64,000 nt of DNA from Ricordea florida (GCA_949710005.1 OX453283.1:19025004-19089003), one strand, 5' to 3'; positions 21,216 through 32,426 are shown, counted from the first letter of the stretch. The notes: a model not told the origin generated them from the sequence alone. Numbers and translations are program-made.

Positions 21216-21594
21216 TACCGTAAATCCTTGAATTTGCACCTGGGTCGCTTACTTCAAATTTAGAAGAAGACGTGGGGCGCCTATTTAATTTTTCCCAAAT
21301 CGTGGCCTGACATGATCATCTTTTTAATACATCATACGCTCGTTAACAACAACATAAGCTGTTTATCGACATAAAGAAGCTGATCCTAAAGTTTAAATTG
21401 CATTACCGTTAGCACTTAAAAATGAAACAATGTACCATTCTAATACTACGTGAAGAAAACTATACATCATTTGTTGTCTCATTACTTGTCTACAAAATTG
21501 GGGGAGGAAAGGGAGGTGCTTGTTTTAAATTTTGGCCGATAGGAGGGATGCTTATTCGAGGGGGGGGGGGGCACTAATTCAACGATTTACGGTA
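21216..21594. mobile_element. MITE with TACCGTAAATC termini
   Basis: The left end reads TACCGTAAATCCTTGAATT and the right end, reverse-complemented, reads TACCGTAAATCGTTGAATT, a TIR of at least 19 bp with one mismatch. TA at the extreme ends could be the target duplication, as in Tc1/mariner-type MITEs. The interior has no coding frame but contains a run of G near 21560 and a (C/T)TTATTCGAGG motif. A related right end (GATTTACGGTA) occurs near 62525 beside similar G-rich blocks. Confidence 0.65.
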
Positions 21595-22320
21595 TAACTA
21601 AAAAACCAGTATTGAAGGGGACAGTGAGATCAAAGTTGAATAAAGACGCTACTGATAAAAGAAAATGAAAAGTGTGTGAAAAGACAAATGATGACAATGA
21701 ACAGACGCTATTGTTAGTTCTTGCAAAATTTTCATACTGATAGAAAAAATAACGTTCAAAAAATATTGCTTTGTGGCATGCAATTTTTTAAGTAAGCGCC
21801 ACCCTCAAACAAGTCTGCAGTTGAAGCACGAAAAATTTAACAAAATGCCGCATCATTTATTCGAGTAAATAAAGTTGCTTTTTTCAGCACTTAAAATGCC
21901 AAACTGCACCGAAAAGTAAGAGTGGTGAGGGGGCAGGGACGGGGTCCCTACCTGAGATGGTTTGTTCCGTAAAACCTCTTCCCCTCTGCCCCCTCACCTC
22001 ACTATCTCCCTCTCCTCCGACGTTTTTGTTCTAGTTCTAATTTTCCCTCTGTTCAAATAAGCTTTTTGAATGCGAGAAAACTGTTGCTTGGTACGTATTA
22101 GGAACTAGAAGGGTAAGTCCTCACTTTCTGCCATCAAATGCATATTTATTTTCCAAAGCGTATTTCTTAGGAAGGAACAAATAACAAATCCGTCACACAT
22201 TTTCAACCAGGAAAAAAATTGTATTTTTACAGTTGTCACATTCCCAGGTTCTCTGTCATTGCGGGCCCAAGAAAGGCCCGCAACCGTAATCTCAACAGTG
22301 ACCAGCGGGTTGCGTTTTAC
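21595..22320. other. Spacer with a short GC hairpin
   Basis: No coding frame is credible. GCGGGCC and GGCCCGC at 22261-22281 form a 7-bp stem near the downstream end, close to the inverted repeat at 22321. Confidence 0.4.
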
Positions 22321-22353
22321 GCGTGCACGCCGACAGGTCTCAAAAACTGCTGA
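22321..22353 (+). repeat. Left inverted repeat of a candidate DNA transposon
   Basis: GCGTGCACGCCGACAGGTCT and the next 13 bases match the reverse complement of 27136-27165 with one 3-bp gap and two mismatches. The pair encloses the seven-exon gene between them. No target duplication is obvious outside. Confidence 0.55.
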
Positions 22354-22543
22354 TTGGTTAAAATAATGCTCTTATAGCGCTTGCGCAGAAGCGTTACCGC
22401 TGGTTATTGCGTAGGTTATTGCGGGCTTTCGAATCGTGTTGAAGTTTGTGGCGGCCAATGTGGCGGCCAGGATGCCGTTGAAAGTTTTAATTTCTTTTCA
22501 TTCCACGAAGCAGATTTTCATTTCATTGTTACTTTATCACTGG

Positions 22544-25500
22544 TTACTGATGGGTCTTGGCATGGTTCTTTAGTCCGGAGGATGACTTGCATATTTTACT
22601 GCATTGTGGACATCGAAAACCACGTTGCAAAGTTGCTGATGTTGCTGGCTGTTTGGCGGGCTTCTCTTTGGCGTTCGGCTTCTCGTTGGCGTTGGAGTAC
22701 CTCGTCAAAACGGTTGTTTTGATGTCCGTATTAAGCGGGGTAAATCGTTCTCTGAACATTACTCGGAGGTTTTCAACTCTTTTCCGGTACACGGCCTCAT
22801 TGCTTGCTTCGTTCTTCGCGTATTTGTGTTCTGGATCGTTTTGGTCATCGTCGTCATCATCTTCACTTTTGTCTTCTGAGTCACTGTCGATTTCTTCACC
22901 GGCGAGATACCTGGACAGAAAACAAGATTATATCAGTGAAACAACATAGAAACTTATGTTTTGAAAGCTTGCTGATTCGCAGTTATAAAAAAACATGCCT
23001 TTTGCAGACCCTTTTAGATACAAATTGTACCTGTTCATCGTTGTCGACAGCTGTTCAATTTTTCTTAGAAGAAGAGGATGGCATATTGGACAGAGTACAT
23101 GGGAGGTCGATCGGCGCTGCAAGCAATCTTCATGAAACGAATGCCCACAGTTCAGCCTCACATATTCTTCAAAATTGTCCTGCACCAAATACGTTTTCAA
23201 GTCACAAGCAACCAAAGGGTGTGGTTCACCACCAGCAAAAGAGTATCCCATAGGCAAACATCTTTGGTCCATGGTTGTGTCAAGGCCAGGGAAATAATAT
23301 GGCTGTAAAAAGGTAAATTTGAATTTAGCTTGTAAAGTTTTAAAAGCTTATAGTTTAGAATGTTTGTTAGTCTTCTCAAGTTCCCCCTTTATTTAATTTT
23401 AAACAGATTGCCTACTATTATGGGGGACTTTATATCAGCATTGTTTGTTCAAATTAATTATTTTGGCATATAATACCCATGCCACCAGCTTATCTCCCAA
23501 ATGGTAATAGGTATAGTGATATAGACATAGTGAAGGTGTAAACTTAAATAAAGTGGAAATTTTTGCTCTGAACTGAAGGTTTAACCTGGTATATTCGTGA
23601 TCCGTTTGGAACTTTCATGGTTTGTCCCATAGTGGACAGGACACGTTCAAATAGGTCAATAAGACACTCTGCAGCTTTCAGGGCTAGCTCTGTTTGGTCT
23701 GCTTGTCCTTTACCATGCTGATATGCTGGCAAAAAGAACTCTTCAAACTCAATTTCGAATTTTCTTCCACTGAGGGCATGGGCAGTTGTACTTATTAGCT
23801 TTGGAGGAGCTGTCATAGGTACACACCTGTAATATAATTATTAATAACCAAAAATTTATCACAAAACATACAACTTTACTAGTTCTCATTTTTCACAACA
23901 GTTTGCATTGACACCAAATGACAGAGGATAAATATGTGTCTTGGTGGATTTGCTCTTTCAAACAAATCAGCAGTGTTAGTGTGATATCTTTTCTAAACTT
24001 GCGATATGTAGTTTCGGCCTTGATATGATGTGATGAAAAATACATTTTTACCTTCTTAATACAGATTGAAGAATCTCAATCTTCTTTTCAGTGAGAACCT
24101 GTAAATAGGTCTGGAACCTGTCTTCCAATTCTGGATTATCTGATAGGTGGAACAACAGATCACTTAGCTGGCAGAGGGTTGCCTTGTTATAATTTCTGCG
24201 GTTGAAAATTATGAAAAGCATTGCAACGCGCATCATTGCATGTAACCACATATTGAAATTTCCACCACGAAAAATGGCAGGGTAGAAAAAAAAATTAAAG
24301 CAACAGAGTTCATCAAGAATGTAAAACAGCATGATGTACTGTGGGTCCTTGCACTGGCCAAACAGTTCAAGCACCATGTCTCTTACTAGAAGCCAGCCAC
24401 CAAACGCTGCTGTTGTCACAGTTGAAATTTTTTCTGCTCGTGGTTTTTTTTGGGAACTTTTTGCCGGGGCCAAAAATCCCCTTGTATAATTTTTCAAAGA
24501 ATGGCCAAAATAAGAGTACAGTGGACTCTTCTGCATTCAATGCAACATGAAAGGGTCCTTGCCATGGGGTAATGGCTGGCAGCTTAACTGGGTTTTCATT
24601 TGTCCACTGTTGAGATAAAATATAAAAGAACTGTTAGTCGATTATATGTTAATGTATTATTATCACTATCTAGCTGGCAACTTAATTGATGCATTCCCAT
24701 TTGTTTTTTATGTAGGCAATCCGGGTTCTCTGGTTTTACCCTTCCATAAAAAAAACAACATTAAGTTTCTAAATTCCAATTCCATCTGAAACAGAGGATA
24801 AAGAGCAACACTGTGGAGAAGCAACTGGAAAACTCCTGTTTATTTTATTTTATTCATTTGTAAGTGAAAATGCAGAGGCAATACATTATATATTGTAGTA
24901 ATCTTTTATTTCTGTCACCTTCAATAGCTCATCTTTATGTATTTGTTTATATTTGATTTGTCTCGAGAACATAATGTGAAGTATGGCTTACTTTAGCATG
25001 TACATAATAATCAAGTAAATGTTAATGGGAAAAACAGTAAATGCTAATGGGAGAAACACAGTGCTTCTTATTTTTGTACCTCTGCAATTAGCTTCTTGTT
25101 GTATTTCTAAGTAGGGAAATCTCCAGTGAGCACCAACTGGAACTCAGCCAAGTAATCAGTTATCTGGGGACAGACCTCCAGGAGATGGTTTAAGGCTTCC
25201 GTATAGTCACGTTTACTGTGTAGTGACTGCTCAAACTCGTCAATTAACCAGGCAGTCTTGAGTGTCTGAAGCTCTTCTCTGTCAGCATGATCCCAGTATA
25301 CCCTTAAAAAGGTAATCTTTATAGTATACAATAGTTGGATATTTATGCCTTTTGAAATGTTACAGAAATGTAATTACATCACGATTTAATCTTTTGAGGA
25401 ATTGAATGCAGTAGGCTACAATACCTTAATTCCTTGAAACTCTTTTGAGCATTTTCCAACTGAAAATCTTTGAATGCTCCAGGTAGCTGGTCAAGAAAAC

Positions 25501-26375
25501 TGCCTGTGTAGTATGGGGACATTTTTACTGTGACATAGCCAAGAAGATACTGGATGTCGATACCACCTCTACATGGTCGAACAGACCCATCTTTCATTGT
25601 AACTTGTACATTCCGATGGTTTTTGGTCATGTCACTCCCCAGTAGCACAGCCTCTATTTGTTTCGTGGATGTTAACTATTCCTGTACACATGTGCCATGT
25701 GGTGCTCGTGACAGAACTGGTTGGATGATGTTTTGCATGAATAAAGTGGATGTCATCTTCCACAAGGATCATGAACTGTTGTTTCTGCAAGTTGTGGATC
25801 AACATGTACTGTAAGTTATGCTCAATTGTGAGAGTGAATCATTTTAAATTATCGTCTCTTGCCTTTGCACTCAAAAACATAATATTTTAGTGTGTGGTAT
25901 TTTGTTCCATACACTTTGATGTGATAGCTACATACTGGTAATAGGGTTGAAAAGATTTTTTTTTATTTTTTAAATGCCTGTATTCATTTGGGAAGCGGGC
26001 TTAAGGGAGTTGTATGACGCATGTGTATGAAATAATGTTACAAAAAAACTCCAAGGAAATTCATTTTCTATCAAAGGTTGTTATGGATATATTTATTTAT
26101 CATCTGTTTTGCTATTGTTTGGAGGGGCATGCAATTGTTGAAAGACAGCACAATAGAAATTATAGTGTTATACTGACAGTAAGTCTTACTTTCACTGCCT
26201 GTGTTATTTGTTTTGGAACTTCCTCCCTATTGTTTTCTGCCAAAGCTTTCTCATGGTTAGGGATGGTCTGGGGGTGACAGCCATATCCAAGGATCATTCC
26301 TGACATAAGGGAACTGTAACTGGCACCAGTCATCTTCAGATTAAGCCCATTGGCTTTTTGCATTGGACAATTTTT
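22544..26375 (-). pseudogene. Seven-exon transposon-associated protein with RING-like and C2H2 fingers (DUF6589-like region)
   Basis: Exons in coding order: 26375-26190, 25808-25425, 25302-25080, 24606-24052, 23826-23586, 23302-23031 and 22910-22544, with AG/GT borders. Readable parts are SSLMSGMILGYGCHPQTIP; FMILVEDDIHFIHAKHHPTS with STTWHMCTGIVN; YWDHADREELQTLK; a hydrophobic region (GGNFNMWLHAMMRVAMLFII); a RING-like Cys/His cluster (LNCGHSFHEDCLQR, CPICHPLL); an Asp-rich stretch; and one C2H2 finger (CPQCSKICKSSSGLKNHAKTH). The central part resembles DUF6589-type proteins of invertebrate transposons. Lesions: TAG at 25107-25109 (likely Trp), and one-base shifts near 25655 and 24446. The start exon is not found. 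The exact role is unknown. Confidence 0.62.
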
Positions 26376-27135
26376 CTGGTAGCAAAACATGCAAAAAGTA
26401 AATAAATTCTGATGTTCACAGTCTTGGCTATCCTTCAGTTATTTTATTGAATTTTATTTCTTAATTTTCAATTATCTTTAACTAGTATGAGTGTTTTGAC
26501 AAGTTCAGATATTTTTATTTAGTGTGGAAATCTCTTGATTGTGTGTGGATAACTACTAGTAACTTGTATTTTTCAACCAAAGAAAGAAATTCACATGGAA
26601 CACTTTTCAAGCACTGGTATATTTAATATCAGGCCTTAGATGTTTTAGATGTTTAATTTACTATTGCTCAGTTGGCCTGAACTCACTCCTTTTCTTTTTC
26701 TTTGTAGGAAAAGGGGATGCATGCATACAATGTACCTGATTGCAAAAGAAACAGACTGTGTAGCATGGACACAACTCTCACTTCCTGGAGTTCCACTCTT
26801 TTTAAGGATGGTTTTTCATGACGGATTATCTCAAATTCATTTGAGCGAGAAAAAAAATCATTTTTGATATTTTCTCACCAAAGAAATGACGAAACCGTAG
26901 TGCAAATTTCAAGCTTAACAAACAATGTGCATTCTTAACAAACGACAAAAAGCAAGTCCTCTTCGTGTTCTTGCAGCAGCATACATTTACAATGGTTGGG
27001 ACCAGAAACTGCGAAAAAAATATGATAAGAACGGCGGACAATTTCACATAAACTAAGTTACGTGTCAAAATCTGATTTGTCGTCCGCCATTTTGAAACAT
27101 TTTGAACATTTTGATTGATTGATTGATGCGCATGC

Positions 27136-27165
27136 TCAGCGGTTTTTTAGACCTGTCGTGCACGC
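27136..27165 (-). repeat. Right inverted repeat of the candidate DNA transposon
   Basis: Reverse complement GCGTGCACGACAGGTCTAAA and the next 10 bases match the repeat at 22321-22353. It lies about 760 bp beyond the outermost exon found. Inward of it is a short (GATT)n run at 27113-27127. Confidence 0.55.
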
Positions 27166-27169
27166 CATG

Positions 27170-27474
27170 TTAATAACAGGCAAGCACAAAGAGGAAGTTT
27201 GAAATTTTGTTCTTCCACTAAGAACGATCGGAATGCGAAAAATTTGTCAATCACAACAGTTTGTCGTATCACTGGAAGGGAAGAATCAGTTCTCCAATGT
27301 ACTTTGGCATTTTAACAGGATTTAATTTAATAATATGTGTTCAATAACGAAACAGGACTTGTTTTAGAAAGGTGGTCCGCCTAGAATAGCTTCGCTAATT
27401 GCGGGTCGCCTAGGACTGTGATGATATTGTAATGTTCACAAACAAATAAATTGATTGATTGATTGATTGACTGT
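27170..27474 (+). repeat. Likely 3' end of a non-LTR element with (GATT)n tail
   Basis: The segment ends TGTAATGTTCACAAACAAAT followed by (TTGA)n at 27449-27470. A non-coding 3' UTR ending in a short tandem tail on the plus strand is typical of dead-on-arrival non-LTR copies. No RT coding part is kept, so this is an interpretation. Confidence 0.4.
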
Positions 27475-27994
27475 CACTACGGAGAGGCATTTGTCGTTTC
27501 AAATGAGAAAGTTGACAACCATATACATAAGGTCTATCAAGGTGTTAAGCACAGGGTAAGAGCTCTATTAAACATGTATCATTCTGCCTGTACACACTTC
27601 AAAGAAGCCAACTTAAAATGTATGATACTAGATTCCCAATTACTCCAAAATAGTTGGCATTTACATTCATAATGTTTACAACACTGGCTAGAAATGCTGC
27701 CATTGCCTGTACTTGAATATTTAAATAAGCCATGATATTATAATATTTAAATAAGGATAAAAATATTTAAATAAGCCATAATTTAAATGGAGTCTGTACA
27801 ATAATTGTTCTGGATGCATTTTTAAAATGTTTTGGTAACAAGAGTGAAAGGCACTTTATAAGTATCGTGTAGATGTCTAGACGTTTATTTCTTATAACTT
27901 AGGTTTAGTTTGATTCAATGTGACATACTCTATCAGACTCTAGTCTGTCTAGTCTGATGTTTAATAAATTTGAAGCTTATGTCAATTTCAATTT
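27475..27994. other. Unassigned spacer
   Basis: A 69-codon plus-strand frame (27463-27672) with GVKHRVRALLNMYHSACTHF could be a worn exon of the KDZ gene that follows, but I see no motif that proves it. The rest is AT-rich. Confidence 0.35.
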
Positions 27995-28338
27995 AGAAAA
28001 CAGATGAACATGCAAAGTGTGGTGAATCAACTGGCGTGCAACAGGAAACACAATAAGGAAGAGGAGAAATCTGTGTGAGACAGGCCTGGAGATATCAGGA
28101 TGCAGGCATGGATTGGCACAGCATGCCATCAACATGATGTATGGGGAGGTTTATGGCTATGCACACTATCTTCAAGTCAACTACTAGATTCCCCCAAAAA
28201 TTGATTTTTTTGGTATGATGTCATTTGTAAATACTGGCCTTGGCTAAAAAAGAATGATTCAGGAACTGCCCAGAAAATGAAACCAGCATTGTCAGTGATG
28301 CATGCAAAAGCTCATGCTTGGTCATGTCAGGTACTTAT
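27995..28338 (+). pseudogene. KDZ-family transposase exon, decayed
   Basis: Across three frames the segment reads DEHAKCGES, then WRATGNTIRKRRNLCETGLE, ISGCRHGLAQHAINMMYGEV and YGYAHYLQVNY, then YDVICKYWPWLKK and KPALSVMHAKAHAWSCQ, followed by a GT donor. A Cys/His motif with GE(I/V)Y and the downstream D..C.Y and MHAKAH blocks are hallmarks of Kyakuja-Dileera-Zisupton transposases. Two one-base frameshifts (near 28035 and 28211) and a TAG after VNY break it. Other exons are not visible, so this is an isolated remnant. Confidence 0.72.
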
Positions 28339-29020
28339 ATGCACCTGCAATGATATTGTTGACTCTGGTGCATTTGGAAACTGTCATGCAAATACAATTT
28401 TAATTGAAAAGGCTCTACAACCATGTACTCAGAAATGTTTTATATATGTACATATAAGAGGCAAACCTGTTAGATTGAGTTGAACCTTCTTATAAGAACA
28501 AGCGCACTGAGAACATCATGCTGAAATTTTGCTGACAAGGTACTGTATAGATAAGGTCCTATTCAGCTCGATAAGTAAAACATGTTCCAGTATAAAGAAA
28601 AAGGTTTTACAATAAGGAAACAATGCAGTTGGTTGTGAAGACGATTGTTTGGATTAGAGTAGTCCTTTGAAGGGTTCTGTTGTTAAGACTGACATTTCAA
28701 GAACCTTAACAGAAGTTATCATCACAGTACAGTGAAGTGTTATTTATCAGTTGAGTGTTATATATGAAAACTGATCATGGGTCTCCCTTTCCTCTCAGCT
28801 AATTTAAGTAATGTATTTTAGTGCATACTGTACTGGATGAAATACATGCAATACTTGTATTTACCTGTTTGTATTTATTGATTTTTTCAGTGTATGCAAC
28901 AAGTAAACCTCCTGAACTGTTTCTGAAACCAGTTTTAAGAACACTTTCAGGCTGGTTTTCACTAAGCATCCCATAAATAAAAACATAATCAGTCGACAAC
29001 CTGAAATCAGTGTTCTTACA
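28339..29020. other. Unassigned spacer
   Basis: AT-rich sequence without convincing coding frames, repeats or RNA genes. Confidence 0.35.
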
Positions 29021-29024
29021 TTTA

Positions 29025-29210
29025 AGAAATAAATAACATTTTCCGTGTTTCTATCGAGTTATAGAAACACGAGTGGAAGTTTGGGAGAACGAGAAATGTT
29101 GTGGGAACACGAGCCGCAGTCAAGTGTTTCCACAGCTTTTTCGAGTTCTCCCAAACTTACCCGAGTGTTTCTATAACTCGATAGAAACACGGAAAATGTT
29201 ATTTATTTCT
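29025..29210. mobile_element. Foldback MITE with about 50-bp inverted ends and TTTA target duplication
   Basis: The left arm starts AGAAATAAATAACATTTTCC and continues as GTGTTTCTATCGAGTTATAG and AAACACG; the right arm is its near-perfect reverse complement, with a second shared block TTTGGGAGAAC further inside. TTTA lies on both sides (29021-29024 and 29211-29214). Within each arm GTGTTTCTA and TATAGAAACAC form their own hairpin, so the element is a palindrome nested in a palindrome. The interior (about 60 bp) is non-coding. Confidence 0.85.
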
Positions 29211-29214
29211 TTTA

Positions 29215-29261
29215 GAAAATAGCCCACAGAAAATAACGAACAACAAAGAAAAATGGATCGT

Positions 29262-29299
<38 letters not shown>

Positions 29300-29664
29300 G
29301 ATTATACGTCATTAAGCTGATGAACCAATCAACGGTAAAGTCAGGCGATCGACCGAAAAACATGAACTGTTCGACATGCATGGCAGAGGGCCAAAGGTCA
29401 ATGTTTTGTGACAAAATACAAAGGAGTTTGGTCTCAAAAGTTCACAAAATAACAAGAAATGATTTGGTCGACGAGTAGACTAGAATCAAAACACGAAAGT
29501 CAGGGATTGTAGATTGATCTCGTCTCATCTACTTCGCCGCGTGGTTTGACGACCACTTGCATGCTGCCAATCGAGCAACCCGAGAACATGTTGGTGAATG
29601 TGGGATTTCTGTAGAACGACTGGGCACTCTGGGATAATATCTGGGCCTGTGGAGCTTGTGGATG
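29215..29664. other. Spacer between a MITE and a non-LTR element
   Basis: No coding frame or repeat is apparent. Confidence 0.35.
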
Positions 29665-30880
29665 GATCTTTTTATTTATTTATTTATTACAATTTATGGC
29701 TTAAGAAAGAAAAAAAAACAAAGGCCAAAGGATGAAATGCAAAAGAGTCAAGGACCCCATATTAAAGCAGATCACCTAAGGTACTAACATAAAAAATACA
29801 AATAAAAGCAAAATTAAAATAGTAATAAATAAGTAAACAAGAAGTCCGTTCAAAGATTTTTCTGATCCATAAAAAACCTTTTAACTAATGCCTTAAAAGA
29901 GTTCACACTTGTTGCCTCACGAATGAAAAGGGGAAGCGAATTCCATGTTCCCACTACTCTATGGAAAAAAGAAAATTTAAGGACATTCGTTCTTGCATAT
30001 CTCATCTTCAGAGTTAACTTATCATTATGTCTAAAAGAATAGTGATCAGTTTCCTTATAAAAATCCACATAAGGTTCAACATTGATGTCAATAATCCCAT
30101 TAAGAGCTTTATATAAAAAAGTAACATCTGCTAACAATCGCCTGTTTTCCAATGATAACAAATTTAGTTTATTCAGACGGCAAGCATAGGTGTCCTCAGT
30201 CTTTAAAATAAATTTAGTTGCCCTTCTTTGAACCCTCTCCAACTTTTCAATGCCTTTTGTGGTGTAAGGGGACCAAATTGGAGAACAGTATTCTAAGTTG
30301 GATCGTACAAGAGCACAGTAGAGAGTTCTTAAAGTCTTATGATCATCAAAATCTCTGCAAGTTCTTTTAATTAATCCTAACATCCTGTTTGCTTTGGCTA
30401 CAACTTTGTCGATGTGCAAATTCCAACGCAGGTGCTGATCAGTGGTTATTCCTAGATCTCGGAATTCACTGACTTCCTCCAAAAGTGAGTTATTTAATTG
30501 GAAATAAAAGGCTGTTTCTTCTTCGTAATTCTCATTATTTTACATTTCTTTACATTAAAATCCATAAAATTGCGTAGGCTCCATTGATGAAGATTATCCA
30601 AATCCTCCTGAAACATGTTTTGATGTGAGGCAGAGTCAATGATCCTGAAACTTTTACAGTCATCTGCATAGAGGGCGATGGTATTTCCTGGAAGTACAAC
30701 ATCTGGGAGATCGCATATGAATATGACAAAGAACAGTGGACCTAAGAGAGAGCTTTGTGGGACGCCAGAAGAAACTCCTGCCCAAGATGACGAAACACCT
30801 TCCAAGACCACTCTTTGCCGTCGTTTGCTTAACCCTTTTGTAACCAAATTTCTGGGGAGATTTTTTTTCCGCCAGAGTCT
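29665..30880 (-). pseudogene. Non-LTR element C, 5'-truncated RT
   Basis: The upstream frame (30847-30494) holds RT motifs SSGVPQSSLLGPLFFVIFI (usually GVPQGS) and the intact box ALYADDCKSF. A one-base shift near 30515 leads into the second frame (30482-29850), with LGITTDQHLRWNLHIDKV, LVRSNLEYCSPIWSPYT, VQRRATKFIL and VVGTWNSLP, the usual C-terminal motifs of jockey/CR1/L2-like elements. The 3' end carries a (TTTA)n-like tail near 29670. Similarity stops near 30850, so the endonuclease and the RT fingers are lost to 5' truncation. Confidence 0.85.
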
Positions 30881-31525
30881 AGCTAATGTATTGCGATATA
30901 TCTCCTTAGGTTTTAATGTTACCCACCCATAAACTATGTATCATTTTACTCAAGAGAAAAAATGCTATCAAATAAACTGTTTTTTAGGTACCCAGGGTGT
31001 TTGGTTATTGAGCAATGCAAGAAGAAATCCAACAACAGCAGTTTATTAGGAAAACAAACTCTTTTGTTTTTTGTTCTGTCACAGTGTAGGTTTACTACAG
31101 CAGAGAATACAAGTCCATTCTGCAAAACTGCATTTTCTAAGGATTCAAAATCTTTTTACAGTAACAATTTCCTGTATTTCTAACCAAAGTTATAAACAAT
31201 TTTGTGCGAGGCAGTCACCATTTGGCCAACCTACATACAAGTCAATGTGGATGTGATAACCCCAATCATGCCCGTAATGAAGGAGCAACAAGGTCTACTG
31301 CATTTGTCTTGTGATCATAATAACTTCAAATTTGGCAAAAAACAAGCTTTTTCAACCACAAACTCACATTACGGGCTCCGGTCAGGGATAAAAATATATA
31401 CAAGGTATGTTGTTATGAGAAAAAAATCTTGGAACTGTACAATGACTTGGGGGAAATCTCCTTCCAATAACCAAAAGAAATAATTTTGGGCAGCTTTCAA
31501 ATGAAATCAAGGCTAATAAAGTGAC
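30881..31525. other. Unassigned spacer
   Basis: Short frames (30962-31483) have no recognisable motif. I see no repeat or RNA gene. Confidence 0.35.
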
Positions 31526-31941
31526 CTAGTGCCAGTATTCGACAAGATTGTGCCACTTTTCCCAGCAATTCCGTGCTGAATGAATACAAAGTGGCTTCCT
31601 ATCGCATGTGGCACACACAGTGTTCGTCTTGCTTATCAAGTTCCTGCTGAGATTTTCAATGGCAATTCTCTTGCAACAAACAACACACTTCCTCCTGTTT
31701 TCCTCAACAGCAATTGAATGATACTGTTTATTGAGACGCAAGGAATCAGCTTCTGCAATGGGTCTAGTTGCTACTCGACCAGGTCTCCCTCTAAAGCATT
31801 TCCCATTCGTCAAGTGGCGAACAATTGCAGTTCTGTATGCAAGGAAGTCCTGGGGTGTCTGCTTCACATGTTTAAAAATTGTAAATGAGTTCAATAAACA
31901 GACCTCCAAACCATAATAAAAAAGCTTTTTCCAAGCCTTTT
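31526..31941 (-). pseudogene. PiggyBac-type transposase C-terminus
   Basis: The minus-strand frame reads KKAWKKLFYYGLEVCLLNSF, TIFKHVKQTPQDFLAYRTAI, then a basic linker and the C-terminal Cys-rich domain CVVCCKRIA..NLSRNLISKTNTVCATCDRKPLCIHSARNCWEKWH. This is the end of the DDE domain plus the Cys/His (RING/PHD-like) finger of piggyBac transposases. The frame ends naturally at TAA/TGA near 31526. Upstream it is cut by a hairpin and a tetranucleotide repeat, so the catalytic residues are absent. Confidence 0.78.
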
Positions 31942-31942
31942 T

Positions 31943-31975
31943 AACTCGTGGATACGCGAAGCGTATTTGCGAGTT
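31943..31975. repeat. Compound hairpin
   Basis: AACTCG, ATACGC, GAA, GCGTAT and CGAGTT lie in order with three unpaired bases on each side, giving a two-part stem. It joins the piggyBac fragment to a (CACT)n run and resembles the hairpin/microsatellite pair at 39524-39640. Confidence 0.6.
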
Positions 31976-32004
31976 TTTGTGGGGACTCCGATATGCAAAT
32001 TGTC

Positions 32005-32060
32005 ACTCACTCACTCACTCACTCACTCACTCACTCACTCGCTCACTCACTCACTCACTC
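32005..32060 (+). repeat. (CACT)n microsatellite
   Basis: About 14 CACT units with one G substitution near 32040. Confidence 0.9.
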
Positions 32061-32227
32061 CAGTGTAGACACACTTCGTAATTAGTCGGATAGAACTCGG
32101 GGGCACCGATATGAAGACGACAATTGTCGTGACCGAAGTCACGGAAGTCTGTTGATGAAAGTTCACGCTGAAAGTTTATCGTACCGTTACCAGAGTTTGT
32201 AATGATTTTGTAGCTTAAGAGGACGAT

Positions 32228-32426
32228 TAGCGAGGCCCTGTTAGGGGTAAATTTCGACAAGCGACGTGGCCTTGAAACGGCGACATAAAGGACCTGAAAT
32301 GGCGACGAACGACGAGCCGCTCACGGGAAATTACGACAGCGACCTTCGACCTTCCGAAATTGCGACGTGAAAAGGTTTGAAACTCAGACGCGCGACATAA
32401 ACAACCTCACTAACAGGGCCTCATTA
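32228..32426. mobile_element. MITE with GAGGCCCTGTTAG termini
   Basis: GAGGCCCTGTTAG at 32232-32244 and its reverse complement at 32410-32422 bound a 190-bp non-coding unit. The outer bases extend the match with two differences (TTAGC versus TTAAT before GAGG). The interior repeats CGAC/GCGACG blocks after AAAT or GAAA. Confidence 0.65.

Noticed and set aside
22557-23308. Plus-strand frames over the RING and C2H2 exons
   Set aside because: They are antisense shadows of exons that splice in phase on the minus strand and carry zinc-finger motifs.
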